From Anisodus tanguticus (lineage: Eukaryota > Streptophyta > Magnoliopsida > Solanales > Solanaceae): a DNA stretch of 64,000 nt. Shown here piece by piece: positions 1 to 12,199 of this stretch (positions are counted from its first letter, which is position 1; each line of letters begins with the position of its first letter). Position numbers and translations under genes: made by a program. The notes under the pieces are model-generated. The model had not been told where the DNA came from. It did not search any database and saw only the letters and a program-made list of their open reading frames with translations. Location of the stretch: assembly GCA_034509755.1 (NCBI GenBank), contig CM067561.1:8002646-8066645 (forward strand), read 5' to 3'.

Positions 1-948
1 ACATCCTAAGATCGAAAGGACAATCGACATAGTGTGACCCTACAGGCCTTCACATATCGACATTAATCAAATTAAGGTCTACGTGGAACTCCTAGACGGC
101 GCCGCAAGATGAGCTCAATATGTGAAGTACGTTTACATAAATCCAGTAAACTTAACCTCTATGTGGTAAGATAAAATCCTTTCATTCATGACACACCCGA
201 TCAAGCTTAGGATTTGTCAAGTGTCTATCCAAATGGCTTAATCATTGTATCTCATCTATATTAGTTGACAACTAGACCAGATTCTAAACATGTCTATTGC
301 GTTGACCAACGACTTAGTCAACCTAATATCACTGAGAATCCGAGTGTTCTCTCGAATATACATTCGAGAAATGAATCCTAATCTTTGCTCAACTACCACT
401 TTTAATCCACATCGTAATGTACCCAATACAAGCCGTATCTCAACCTATAAGACATTTGAGCTTAGGACGGGATCAACGTACATTACTTTGTAGACAAGGC
501 GTGTATTGACCTTAAGCCTAAGGACTTCTATCTCCCATACACTGATCATACTTTAGACAAGTATAACAAATAATACATCAACAGGGTATACCAATACTTC
601 CAAAGTATCCATGTGTCCATCACGAGTAGTCATTACTCGTAGCAGGTAAGACATACTACATCCTCTAAGGATGTGATGCAGACCACATGTCGACTTGTCA
701 CATATCATCGATATCCCATTCTCGATGATCATTAGTCGAGGCTATTTTAAGAGTTACGTTATAATATTAATATATCACACTATTAATAACAGCATAACCT
801 CCAGGGATGCATATTATAGAATATTACAAACAATCAATTAATAATTCAATAATTACAAATGCCAAAATATTAATCTCCATTAATAATAATACGAATGTGT
901 ATAAAGTACATTTGTCCTAATACAGATTGTCTCTAGGACATAAATATA
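1..948 (-). repeat. 3' LTR of the first copia element (inner part only)
   Basis: Bases 1-385 match 7405-7791. The LTR then continues to about 948, directly beside the polypurine tract. On the minus strand it opens with TATATTTATG. The other end, seen in the 5' copy, is AATTCTTATA, so the termini are TA...TA and not the usual TG...CA. The full LTR would be about 1.5 kb. The short ORF at 290-493 is LTR sequence, not a gene. Confidence 0.85.
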
Positions 949-967
949 CTTTCAATCTCCCACTTGG
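949..967 (-). other. Polypurine tract of the first copia element
   Basis: The minus strand reads CCAAGTGGGAGATTGAAAG, directly downstream of the RNase H stop and beside the 3' LTR. This is the typical plus-strand DNA primer of plant copia elements and fixes the inner LTR edge. Confidence 0.8.
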
Positions 968-968
968 C

Positions 969-3900
969 CTAGAGCCAATCTCCAACATATCTAATGCCCA
1001 TATTCTCAAAATGACCATTATGCTTGACTAAGCTTAATGGTTTAGTGAATGGGTCAGCTAGATTATCGTCTGTGGGAACATAGTCTAATCTACTCTCTTC
1101 AGTCTCAACCATCTCCCTGAGTATGTGGTACTTCCTTGGTACATGCTTGTTTCTATTGGTTGATCTTGGTTCCTTAGCTTGCGCAATCGCACTAGTGTTG
1201 TCACAATAAACTGTTATTGGACAAGTGGCACTTGGAACAACCCCTAGTTCCTTCAAGAACTCAGATATCGCGACAACATCTTTACCAGCTTTTGATCCAG
1301 CAATGTATTCAGCTTCTGTTGTCGAATCAGCAGTTGTAACTTGTTTGAAACTTTTCCAGCTTACTGCTCCACCAATTAAAATGAACGTGTACCCAAACTA
1401 AGATTTGTAGTCATCAACATCCGTCTGGAAGCTAGCATCAATGTACCCAGTAACAACTAGCTTTTCTTCCCCACCAGAGACTAAGAAGTAATCTTTAGTT
1501 CGTCTAAGATACTTAAGAATACTCTTGACTACATTCCAGTGTTCTTCCCCAGGATTCTGCTGAAATTTGCAAGTCATACTAAGTGCAAAGGCCACATCTG
1601 GCCTAGTACAGGTCATGGCATACATGATCGATCCTATAGCCGAAACATATGGGATCCTTTTCATGCGTTCAAGTTCTATAGTATTAGAAGGACTATCCTT
1701 CTTAGATAACTTGATGCCTTGTCCCATAGGTAGACTGTCTTTCTTGGAATTTTCCATAGGAAAATGTCTAAGCACTTTGTCTATGTAGACTGACTGTGAC
1801 AATCCCAACAATCTATTAGGTCTATCTCTATAGGTCCTAATTCCCATAATGTAGCAGGCTTCACCTAAATCCTTCATCATGAAGGTACTGGACAACCATT
1901 CCTTGACTGATTGCAGGAGAGTCTTATTGTCTCCCATTATTAATATGCCATCTACATATATGATAATGAAGGCAATACTCTCATCCTTGCATTTACTATA
2001 ACCACATGGATCCTCTTAGCTTCTGACGAAATCAAATGACTTGATAGCCTTGTCGAAGCAAATGTTCCAACTCTTCGAGGCTTGCTTAAGCCTATAAATG
2101 GACTTTTATAGCTTGCATACAACATTTGGTTTGAAAAACCCTCAGGTTGTTTCATATACGCCTCCTCAACTAGATTACCATTGAGGAAAGTAGTTTTGAC
2201 GTCCATCTGCCAAATGTCATAGTCATAATATGCAGCTATTGCAAGCAAAAACCGAATGGACTTAATCTTAGCAACAGGTGAAAAGGTTTCATCATAATCG
2301 ACCCCAGGCCATTGATTATAACCTTTAGCCACTAATCTTGCTTTATAAGTCTGTACCTTGCCATATGTATCAATCTTCTTCTTGAAGACCCATTTGCATC
2401 ATATGGGTCTAACCCCTGTTGGCAAATCAACCAAGTTCCAAACTTGATTTATGTACATCGAGTCCATCTCAGATTTCATGGCTTCTTGCCATCTCTGCGA
2501 ATCAATGTCTAACATAGCTTCGCTGTAGGTTGTAGGTTCATCGTCATCAGGAATATCTATCTCATTGTGTGTTTCAACAAGGAGATTAAGTATTTCAGGC
2601 GGACGATGAGTCCTAGTGGTCATACAGAGTTGATTATTCTGCGTTTAAGTGTTTGTTGCATTCTGATTGTGAGAAGGTCTTTGTGTGTTGGACAATCCAT
2701 TACCTTGAGAGCTTTCAGGAATGTCATTTTCATGTATTTCCTTAATGAAATGATGTACAACCATTGTATCATCTTCCATTGGTTGTGTATGAGAGTCTTG
2801 CATTTCTGCACTATCTCTCACAACACTCCCACTGGCTGAAGGGCGTACTCTAAGTACCCAATCTTCACCAGATACTCCCACTGAATCCTTGTTTAGGTCA
2901 TTCGACAAGGGTTCAACTTCTGTGCTATCTTGTGATTCTTGAATTTCTTCAAGTTCTATCTATGTGCAACTATGTTCCTTGTAGACATATTCTTCTTCAA
3001 GGAAAGTTGCGTTCCTGGAAACAATGACCTTATGTTCTCCAGGAAAATAGAAGTAGTATCCCTTAGTTTTCTTTGGATACCCCACGAAGTAACATTTATC
3101 ACTTTTAGATTCCAACTTATCAGTGAGCATCTTCTTGACATATGCAGGGCACCCCCAGGGTCTCATATATTTAAGAGTTGGCTTCTTTCCACACCATATC
3201 TCATAAGGTGTCTTTTCTACTGACTTGGAAGGAACCTTGTTCAGAATATATATAGAGGTTTGTATAGCATGTCCCCAAAGGTATATAGGTAGAGCTGAGG
3301 AGCTCATCATGGATCGAACCATATCTAATAAGGTTTAGTTTCTCCTTTCGGCAACACTATTTATCTGTGGTGTTCTATGAGGTGTCCATTCTGACTGGAC
3401 TCCATGTAGCTTTAAGTAATCTAGAAAATCCTTGCTCAAGTATTCACCTCCTCGATCCGATCGAAGGGTCATGATACTTGTTGCAAGTTGCTTCTCTACT
3501 TCCGACTTGTACTCTTTGAACTTCTCAAAAGCCTCAGATTTGTGTCTCATAAGATACACATATCCATACCTTGTGAAGTCGTCAGTAAAAGTGATGAAGT
3601 ATGGGAAGCCTCATTTAGCTTGAGTCGAGAATGGCCCACATACATCAGTATAGACCAACTCAAGCACCTCCTTGGCTCGCACACCTTTCCCAGAGAGTGG
3701 TTTATTGGTCATCTTTCCTTTCAAGCAAGATTCGCAGTTACCATAAGACTCCAAGTCAAATGGTTCGAGGTAGTCTAACTTCCTCAACCTTGCTATCATT
3801 GATTCATTGATATGACCAAGTCTGCAGTGCTATAGGTAGGTAGAGTTTCTATTACTTATCTTGGCTCATTTATTTTGTACATTGAATATCTCTCTACTAC

Positions 3901-4450
3901 AGTTTAGTGTATATAATCCATCCACAAGAGGAGCAGCTCCATATATAATGTTATCAAAAGACAGTACTTGACTGTCATTATAAATATACGAGGAAAAACC
4001 CTTCATGTTCAAAACTGGGATAGAAATGATATTCCTCGTTAACGAGGGTACATAGAAGAAATCATTCAACACTAAACAATAGCCAGAAGGTAAATTTAAT
4101 CTATAAGTCCCTACGCGCTCAGCATCTACTCGTGCTCCATTTCCAACACGTAGGTCTACCTACCTTGGTCCAACCTTCATGCTATCAGTTAGCCCCTGCA
4201 CATTTGTACAAATGTGTGAGCCACAACTGGTATCCATTACCCAAGAATGAGAGTTATTTATAGATATATTTATTTCAATGACGTACATACCTTGTCCACT
4301 AAAGGCATGAGCACCTAGTGCTTTTCCTCCTCCTGGTGCCGTGCAGTCCTTCTTCCAATGCCCCTTCTTGTGGCAGTTGAGGCATTCATCCTTAGTCGAA
4401 TTTATCTTCTTCTTCACACCTCCCTTAGGCTTAATAGCTGAGGGGCGCAA
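969..4450 (-). pseudogene. Broken copia pol (zinc knuckle, protease, integrase, RT, RNase H)
   Basis: The reading order on the minus strand is clear despite stops and frame changes. A CX2CX4HX4C zinc knuckle (CLNCHKKGHWKKDC) is followed by an aspartic protease site in which the expected DTG reads DTS (4160-4450). Next are the GAG-pre-integrase region and the integrase core with LRSDRGGEY (3335-3559). Reverse transcriptase follows (1952-2623; the 'DETFSPVAKIKSIRFLL' stretch is plain), then RNase H ending in GDWL at 969. The catalytic YVDD box of RT reads YVDG at 1947-1958, which should abolish polymerase activity. At least ten separate open segments are needed to cover the domain order, so this is an old copy. 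Confidence 0.93.
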
Positions 4451-4499
4451 CGATTGATTTGCCTTTCTTCTTCTGCCATTCCTAGCCTTTCGGCTTGGG

Positions 4500-5138
4500 T
4501 CAGCTAGAAGAGCTCACCATGAGCACAACTTTGCCTTTAGAAGTGGAAAACTCAAAAGTCTTGAGCATGTTGTGCAGCTCCGACAGATTAGCATTCGTTC
4601 CATTCATATTGAAATTCACTATGAAGTTCTCAAAAGAACGAGGGAGAGAGTTTAGGATGAGGGTGGTAGCGACATTGTTTTCAAGCTTCGTTCCAATTGA
4701 AGCAAGCCTCTCTATCAACCCTATCATCTTCAACACATGTTGCGAGACCTGGACTCTTTCATTGAGCTTACACTTAAAGAGTTCTATCAGTAACTCATAT
4801 TCCATAGTCTGGGATTGTGAGTCATAGAGACTCTTCAAGTGTTCGAGCATCTCATTGGGGCCCATGTTCTCATGTTGTCTATGAAGTTCCATAGACATGG
4901 AAGACAACATCACGCACTGCGCTGAAGTGGCATCATCTAGGTGTTTTTGGTAATCATCCTTATCAAAAGAGACATATTCAGCAGAGTCTGTCGCAGGGGC
5001 TGTTGGGAATACCGTGTCCAACACGTATTCTATTTTCTCTTGTCTCAGCATTATTCGCAAATTCCTCAGCCAGTCAAGGTAGTTCGGTCCAGTAAGTTTG
5101 TTCATCTCAATCAACATTTTCAATGATAAGCTCGACAT
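4500..5138 (-). CDS. Copia gag (capsid-like) protein, 212 aa open frame
   Basis: This is an intact 212-residue frame on the minus strand, starting MSSLSLKMLIEMNKLTGPNY. The segment LTGPNYLDWLRNLRIML and the following helical region match the copia-type gag polypeptide of TNT1-94-like annotations. Gag packages element RNA into virus-like particles in the cytoplasm. The zinc knuckle expected at its C terminus lies just downstream in another open segment (4160-4450), so the gag-pol frame is already broken there. It is the best-preserved part of the element, but nothing suggests a host function. Confidence 0.8.
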   Translation of the reverse strand: MSSLSLKMLIEMNKLTGPNYLDWLRNLRIMLRQEKIEYVLDTVFPTAPATDSAEYVSFDKDDYQKHLDDATSAQCVMLSSMSMELHRQHENMGPNEMLEHLKSLYDSQSQTMEYELLIELFKCKLNERVQVSQHVLKMIGLIERLASIGTKLENNVATTLILNSLPRSFENFIVNFNMNGTNANLSELHNMLKTFEFSTSKGKVVLMVSSSS

Positions 5139-6806
5139 CTTTTATAATCAGAAGAATTAGATAGATTGGAAATCAAACTCAAAATCTATTTCCTATTATA
5201 CACATTCATTTAGGCTAATCAATATAGCCTTTTGTTTAATTAGCTCCCACTATTTTAACATACTTCTACGACCCCATGGTAGAATACAGACCTATATTAA
5301 TTGAGGTCATAGTGGGCCAATATCCAAGGCTATGCTATCTCCGCGTTTGCTTTGGCTGATAACTTCAATAACACATCTTGGTAGGTTCTAAACCAATTGC
5401 AAAACTTATTTGCAACTCTTGGTTGATCAAATATTACATTTAATCTTGCGTCCTTAGATTAGTCCGACACTTTGGCGCCAAGATTTGTCTAAGCAAGTCA
5501 ACCCCATTACACGATTGCATTTATGTATCTAAGCAAATTTGGCCTTTGTGAGCAAACACTTTGGTCTAAATACCCACAAAATTTTATCGTTTACCTTTAC
5601 ATTAAAACAAATCTATGAAAGAGTTTGAGTCCTCGTAGACTTAGAGCAAATGCTTTGGCATAAATACTCGTATCGCCGAAAAGGATTTTATACTCTAACA
5701 TTTATAATGGACGACGCATTTTAATTTAGACTTGTATTTAAAATTTTGGGGAACATTTTAATTCGGAGTTTTATCAAGATCAACTCTTTTACGCCATATC
5801 CAATATGACATCTTAACATCATGCAAAACTAATGACACATATAGTTGGGAACCGTCAACCCAATATGCATGATATAAGATGGTTTAATCAAATATTGGGC
5901 GTCGCCTGCCCAGACAGTTATAACGGACGTTATTCTAGAAATTTAAATGACAAACATTTTGACATTTAGCACATAAACAGTATACTTATCAATTATACTG
6001 TATAATAATAATCTTGGGTTAAACATTCTGAACTCTGATTTTTTTTTGTTTCTGGACAGGTGGGGCCGCGGTGCTAATCATTAGGGCCGCGACGCCACTG
6101 AGCCAGAAGCCTTTCGGCTTCTGCAAAATACATTAGGGCCGCGGTGCTCCACCATGGACCCGCGACGCTGCAAGGGCAAAAATATTTCTGCTTCTGCAAT
6201 TGCATTAACGCCGCGACGCTCCACCATGGAGCCGCAGCGCTGTAGAGGCAGAAACGTTTCTGCTTCTGCAAATGCATTAGTGTCGTGGCGCTCCACTATG
6301 GAGCCGCGACGCCTATTGTCCAGTGAGTCCAAGTTTTGAAACGAAGCATTAGCGCTGCGGCGCTCCACCATGGAGCCGCGACACCGTCTTGAAACCCTAG
6401 CAAGCGCCGCGATGCCCTACCATAGGGTCGCGACGCCGATGTCCTGACAAACGTTTTTGTGTTGATTTTTGAAAATCGTTCACCCCCTAAATCCAATTTA
6501 GGGATCAATTCACAGGTCCTTTATCATCACCCACCATTATCAATAACGCCCATATCGACCATCATCCGTTATTACCCGTTCTTAGCCGTGCACCGTGCAA
6601 TGAGCCAGACAATGCACTTTTGGCTTAGTTCAAGTTAGAGCGGAATGACTTCCTCGAGTTAGCGTATGAGATAATTTAGGGTGATATCAAAAGGTCAACA
6701 TTCATTCAAGACATGTAAGATTTCAAGAAATCTCATTTTAATCAAATTTTATGTTTAACCCATATTATTACTTTATTCAATTGTTATATAATCATTGAAT
6801 CAGCCT
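5139..6806 (-). other. Long untranslated leader of the first copia element
   Basis: About 1.67 kb separates the primer binding site from the gag start, long for a copia leader. No coding segment is recognisable. It is AT-rich except for the GC-rich tandem block at about 6060-6440, described separately. Whether the leader is spliced cannot be told from the sequence. Confidence 0.6.
6060..6440. repeat. GC-rich imperfect tandem repeat, ~65-75 bp unit
   Basis: About four to five units share the phrase 'gccgcgacgctccaccatgg' (20 bases) followed by 'tttctgcttctgcaa' and 'gcattag'. The block is strongly GC-rich in an AT-rich leader and contains repeated CCATGG and GCCGCG sites. Similar GCCGCGGCGC-rich blocks occur in the LTRs at 48420-48540, 58090-58230 and 63430-63560, which belong to a different copia family. 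ORFs crossing this block on both strands reflect the repeat, not genes. Confidence 0.8.
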
Positions 6807-6820
6807 GGGCTCTGATACCA
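6807..6820 (-). other. Primer binding site (initiator tRNA-Met)
   Basis: The minus strand reads TGGTATCAGAGCCC, complementary to the 3' end of plant initiator tRNA-Met. One base separates it from the LTR end at 6822. It sets the orientation of the element. Confidence 0.88.
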
Positions 6821-6821
6821 C

Positions 6822-7791
6822 TATAAGAATTTTGTTGGGTTCAAAACACATAAGTAAGGTACAACAGAAGTTTAAAATTTTTATTTCTTACTTACCCCAA
6901 CAACTTTTCTGGTATGGTTATACAACAATCAAACTTGTAACATAAAGCATAATATTTACAGATTATAGTATCTGGAATCGTTATCTACTATAGGGTTGAC
7001 ACGTGGTTGCCCTTTCGACTGCAAGCTCCAAGCTTCAATGTACTTGTCTTTCGGAAAGCTAGGAAATCCAGCAGAGGTTCGAGAGAGTTTTGATTCTAAC
7101 TCTCTAAGGCTTAGAATGATAATCTAAAATTGGTGTATGAATAATAAAGAGAATGCCACTATTTATAGGTGAAAATTAGGTCAAACCGGATTAGGGTTTG
7201 ACCATGGGCCTGACCCAAAAATCGAGGCAAAGGCACCACAACCCTAGGGTATGGGCGTTGTGGCGCTAGAAATGTTCCTGCACTGTCTCGATTTATTTTC
7301 TGCGCATGCTTAATTAAATCCAAAATCTAATTTTGACTTAATTAAAATAATCATTATTCATTTAAATATCTCAATTCTAAATCGAACATTTAATTACTCT
7401 CTCAATACATCCTTAGATCGAAAGGACAATCGACATAGTGTGACCCTACATGCCTTCACATATCTACATTAATCAAATTAAGGTCTACGTGGAACTCCTA
7501 GACGGCGCCGCAAGATGAACTCAATATGTGAAGTACGTTTACATGAATCCAGTAAACTTAACCTCTATGTGGTAAGATAAAATCCTTTCATTCATGACGC
7601 ACCCGATCAAGCTTAGAATTTGTCAAGTGTCTATCCAAATGGCTTAATCATTGTATCTCATCTATATTAGTTGACAACTAGACCATATTCTAAATATGTC
7701 TATTGCGTTGACCAACGACTTAGTCAACTTAATATCACTGAGAATTCGAGTGTTCTCTCGAATATACATTCGAGGAATGAATCATAATCTT
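6822..7791 (-). repeat. 5' LTR of the first copia element, outer end truncated
   Basis: It starts on the plus strand as TATAAGAATTTTGTTGGG beside the primer binding site. From 7405 to 7791 it matches window bases 1-385. The match then stops, while the 3' LTR carries on for another ~560 bases to the polypurine tract. The distal U3 part of this LTR, normally the promoter region, is therefore missing. Confidence 0.85.
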
Positions 7792-8386
7792 ATAGTAAAA
7801 TTAATTAAGGAGAGCCAAAATTGAGTGTCAACATGTGTCGTGACTTAGGAGATATTGGATTGTGACAGTTTATCAAGTTGGTCCATTCTTCCAACTTCAA
7901 ACTTGAATTATGCCATTTGAAGTTTGGAATCAGGTTTTAAGAGTTTTCCTAGGTTTTTACTCACAAAACTTCAACTGTATTTTTATGTTCAAACATAACA
8001 TCAATTTTTAAATATCATATTTCAACTTACCTTCAACTAATATTTTTTAAGAAATATCAACATTCATTTTCAAGCGCCTACTAAATTTTCTTATTTATTT
8101 CTTATAATACTTATCGATTTAAACTATATCATCGAAATTTGACCAAAGGGAGTACTATAAATTTCCTTGGAAAAAGGGTCATATTATCCCATTTTACTAT
8201 TGAAAAATATTTAATATTTTCCTTCGTTATATTATCCGTTCATATATGTTCCTAATGTCATAAAAGTGGCTCACATTTTTCTTTTCTCCAACCCCATGCA
8301 TTTTAGCCAAAATAACATGCCCACTCATGATACTAATCATTTTGCTTTCATCGCTATCCAAAGTCATCAACATCTTCACCATATGT
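7792..8386. other. Intergenic stretch with a lone TIR-like end
   Basis: AT-rich sequence with no coding signal. At 8167 a segment beginning GGAAAAAGGGTCATATTATCC resembles the termini of the long-TIR elements that follow. No matching partner is seen, so it may be a remnant end of another copy. Confidence 0.4.
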
Positions 8387-11300
8387 ATCACAAAAAACGA
8401 TCATGTTTATCCTTATACTCTCACAAATAAGCTATATTTATCCTTTCGGGCCACATTTATCCTTGTCATCCAACTTGGTATCATATTTGCCCTTACACTC
8501 TAAAAAAAAAATCATATTTATTCTTACTCCGTTAAATTCTCAAGTCCCACGTTACTTTTTCTATGTGACACCTACCTGATTTTTTTTCAATTAAATCTAT
8601 TCACCCATTTTAGCTCTTTGAACCCGTCCGCCCGTCGATTTCACCCAAAACCCAGTCATTTTCTTTTCTTTTCATCATCTTTTCTCTTTTCAATACCCAC
8701 TCAAAGCTTCAAAAGCTTATTCTTTCATGGTGGATTTTATTTTCTTTCAAAACTTTGGAGCTAATACGGTTTTTTCTTAACGTGTTTTTGTTGTGTTTTT
8801 TTCTTGATTTTTCTTTTAATTTAAATAGTTTTTGACAACTGTGTTGATTTTTTGTTTTCAGTTTCTTATTCCCCTTTTTAATTTACTATTATTTTTCCTT
8901 GTGAAAAATATATACAGTATGGAGGCAGGCAACTGAAATTATCCAGCAAAAACAAAATCCTCTATGCGAGTACTGTTCTCTTTATTCACAAATTTATTTT
9001 GGTGCAAAAGGCATTACGTAAGTGTTCACTTGAGTATCACTAAGGATATTTTCATTATTAAATCTAGCCAAATTATTATTACACACAGTAGACGAAATGT
9101 TTTGAACGCAGAAGCTCCAAAGTTTTGAATATTTTTAAAAACAATTGAAATCCACTATACAACAACATGACTATTGAAATCTCATACCCTGGGTATGGAG
9201 ATGGTAGAGTGTACGCAGACCTTACTTTTATCTTAGTAGGTAGAGCAGTTGTTTCCGAAAGACTCTCGGCTCAAAACAAAGCATAAGCACAAGCAAAATC
9301 AAGAGAAACGGTCAGACCCAGACAAAAAATTTAAAGCAGTATGAAAATGAGCGTAACAAAAGCGAAACGGCCATGATAAAGCATTCTTGAAAGAAAAAAA
9401 AACAGTAACTAACGCAGATAAATAAGATAAACAAAGTACACGAAAGAACATACAACATCAAAAATCAAAGAACATGGAACTATAAAACAATATTGTGCCT
9501 ACTAGTATAATAGGCTAAGCAGGGCAACAATAATACTACTACAACTACCAGTATGTAAACGTAATAGGACTACACTCAACTACCTACTACCCTTCAACTC
9601 TAATTCGTGTCCTCCACAACCCCTATCTAAGGTCATGTCCTCAGTAAGTTGCACATACGCCATATCTCGTCTAATCACCTCTCCTCAGTACTTCTTCGGC
9701 CTACCTCTACCCCTCATGTACTCATCCATAGCCAACTTCTCACACCTCCGCACTGGGCATTTGTGTCTCTCCTGTGCACATGCCCGAACCATCTTAACCT
9801 CGCTTCCCGCATCTTATCGTCCACCGAGGTCACTCTCACTCTGTCCCGGATACTAATCATATCCCTCCGTGTATGCCAACACATCCATCTCAGCATCCTC
9901 ATCTCCACAACTTTCATTTTTTGGATGTGCGAAGTCTTGACTGGCCAACACTCCGCTCCATACAATATAGTCGTTCTAACCACCACCCTATAGAACTTGC
10001 CTTTAAGTTTTGATGGTACCTTTCTATCGCATAAGACTCCAGATGCGAACCTCTATTTCATTCACCCTACACCAATACGATGTGTGACATCGTCATCAAT
10101 CTCTCCATTCCCTTGGATAATAAACCTGAGATATTTGAAACTTCCTTTCTTTGGAATGGCCTGAGTACCAAGCCTCACCTTCACGCCTGTCTCATGGTCA
10201 CTTCCGTTACTGAACTTGCACTCAAAGTATTCTGTCTTGATCCTACTCATCCTGAACCCTTTAGACTCCAGAGTCTGTCTCCAAACCTCCAGCTTAACGT
10301 TAACTCCACTGCGAGTCTCATCAATCAGGAATATGTCATCTGCGAATAACATACATCATGGAACCTCCCCCTAAATATGTCGCGTCAGTCCATCCATCAC
10401 CAAGGCAAATAAGAATGGGCTAAGAGTTTATCCTTGGTGCAGTCACATCATCACTGGGAAGTGCTCCGAGTCTCCCCCTACTGTCTGTACCCTGGTCTTG
10501 GCTCCATCATACATATCTTTGATCGCCTTAGTGTACGGCACAAGTACACCTCTAACCTCCAAACATCTCCATAGAACCTCCCTAGGGACTTTGTCGTATG
10601 CCTTCTCGAGGTCGATGAAAACCATATGTAAGTCTCTCTACCTCTCCCTATATTGATCCACCAACCTCCTAATAATATGAATGGTTTCTGTAGTCGAACG
10701 CCCCGACATGAATCTAAACTGGTTCTCGAAAATAGACACGTCTCTTCTCACCTTCATCTCCACAACACTTTCCCAAACTTTCATAGTGTGGCTTAGTAGC
10801 TTGATACCCCTATAGTTATTGCAACTTTGGATGTCACCTTTGTTCTTGTACAAATGAATCATTGTACTTCACCTCCATTCTTCGGGCATTCTCGTTGTCT
10901 TAAAAATGACATTAAACAACTCAGTTAGTCACTCTAAACTTGCCCTGTTTGCGCTCTTCCAAAATTCAACTGGAAACTCATCAGGCCCGATCGCCCGTCC
11001 CCTACGTATCCTGCGAACAACACCCCTAACCTCCTCAACCTTAATTCTTCTACAATATCAAAAATCCCGGTACGTTCCAGATTGCTCCAGATCTCTCAGC
11101 ACAATTTTTTTTCTCATTTTTCGTTCAAGTGTTTATGGAAGTAAGAATGACACCTCCGTCTAATATGAGTGTCCTCCACCATTACTTTGTCATCCTTGAT
11201 GCACCTCGCGTGATTCAAGTCACCGGCCCTTCTCTCCCTCGCATTGGCTAGTCTGTACAACTTTTTATCCCCTAATTTTTTCTTTAATTCCATATACATA

Positions 11301-12142
11301 CGTTTAAAAGCCGTCATTTTCGATGCCGTAACCGCTAGCTTTGCCTCCTTTCTCATCATCTTATACAATTCCCTATTCGTCCACTTCTCCATCTCATCTT
11401 TACTTTCTACCAATTTCGTATATGCCGTTTTCTTTGCTTCTAACTTCTCTTGAACTTTACCATTCCACCACCAGTCCCCTCGATACCCACCATGGCTACC
11501 CCGCGAGACCTCTAGCATTTCTCTAGATACCTCCCGAATGCAACTGGTTGTCTTGTCCCACATACCGATCGCATCCCTACTACTCCCCCAAGCCCCCTTG
11601 GCCATCAACCTCTCTCCCCATCTCCGTTGCACTAGCCATGGTCAAATTCCCCCATTTGATTCTTAACATGTCCTCCACAGCCTTCCTCTTCTTCTCCATC
11701 TTGATCTCCAAATCCATCACCAAAAGATTATGTCGGGTTGTAAGATACTCACTCGGAATAACCTTGCAGTCTTTACAAAGACCTTTGTCAACCTTCCTAA
11801 CGAGCAAAAAGAGAATAGAAAAAGAAAAATATGATGAAAAGAAAAGAAAATGGTCGGGTCTTAATTTTTTGTTGGTCGGTCGATCGGATCAGACGGTTCG
11901 ATTAAAAAAGTTAAAATGAGTGAGTAGATTTAATTGGAAAAAAAAGTCACGTATGCGCCACATATGAAAATTATGGTGGGACATGAGAATTTAATGGAAT
12001 AGGGATAAATATAATTTATTTTGTGAGTATAAGATAAATATGATCCGAAAGTTAGATGACAAAGTCAAATATGTTAAAAAGGTACAACGAAGGACACATA
12101 TAGCTTATTTGTGAATGTACAAGGGTAAATTTAACCCTTTTC
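8387..12142. mobile_element. Long-TIR (Mutator-like) element containing a LINE
   Basis: Bases ~8387-8697 and ~11812-12142 are inverted copies of each other. Shared phrases, read inward from each end, include 'cacaaataagctata', 'ccattaaattctca' (8530s, with one change) and 'cattttcttttcttttcatca'. The right end reads GGAAAAGGGTTAAATTTACCC on the minus strand. TIRs of ~300 bp suit a non-autonomous Mutator-like element. No transposase is present and no clean 9-bp target duplication was found, so the superfamily is an inference. An RTE LINE fills most of the interior. Confidence 0.6.
9158..11812 (-). mobile_element. RTE-type LINE, 5'-truncated (copy 1)
   Basis: On the minus strand, open segments run from 11812 to about 9600 in the order of a LINE ORF2 C-terminal half. 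They are a linker with REVSREMLEVSRG (11114-11632), RT fingers 'YRGIKLLSHTMKVWE' (10638-10862), 'MVFIDLEKAYDKVPREVLW' (10443-10625), the RT catalytic box FADD in 'MLFADDIFLID' (10062-10352), and the C-terminal 'MRMLRWMC...RWFGHV' region (9714-9986). The endonuclease is missing and several stops separate the parts. The 3' end at 9158-9240 has the RTE-type signature before a short GTTGTTG tail. It sits inside the long-TIR element. Confidence 0.9.
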
Positions 12143-12199
12143 CGTACATATCATTACCACTAATAAAAATCATCTACTCATCTTCTATTACTTTAAATA

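Larger units (their letters stand above)
1..7791 (-). mobile_element. Ty1/copia LTR retrotransposon, degenerate, left end outside window
   Basis: On the minus strand the order is 5' LTR (6822-7791), a tRNA-Met-type primer binding site (6807-6820), a long leader, gag (4500-5138), broken pol (969-4450), a polypurine tract (949-967) and the 3' LTR (948 down past base 1). The first ~385 bases repeat at 7405-7791, which shows the LTR pairing directly. Domain order (gag, protease, integrase, reverse transcriptase, RNase H) is that of Ty1/copia. Pol is broken by many stops and the RT active site is changed, so the element cannot move by itself. The 5' LTR lacks its outer ~560 bases compared with the 3' copy. 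Confidence 0.93.

Noticed and set aside
290..493. 67-aa plus-strand ORF
   Set aside because: Lies wholly in the 3' LTR of the first copia; no protein features.
6074..6508. Overlapping ORFs on both strands with repeated residues
   Set aside because: Caused by the GC-rich tandem repeat; the frames follow the repeat, not codons.
9635..9993. Plus-strand ORFs over the LINE 3' part
   Set aside because: Shadows of the minus-strand LINE reading frame.
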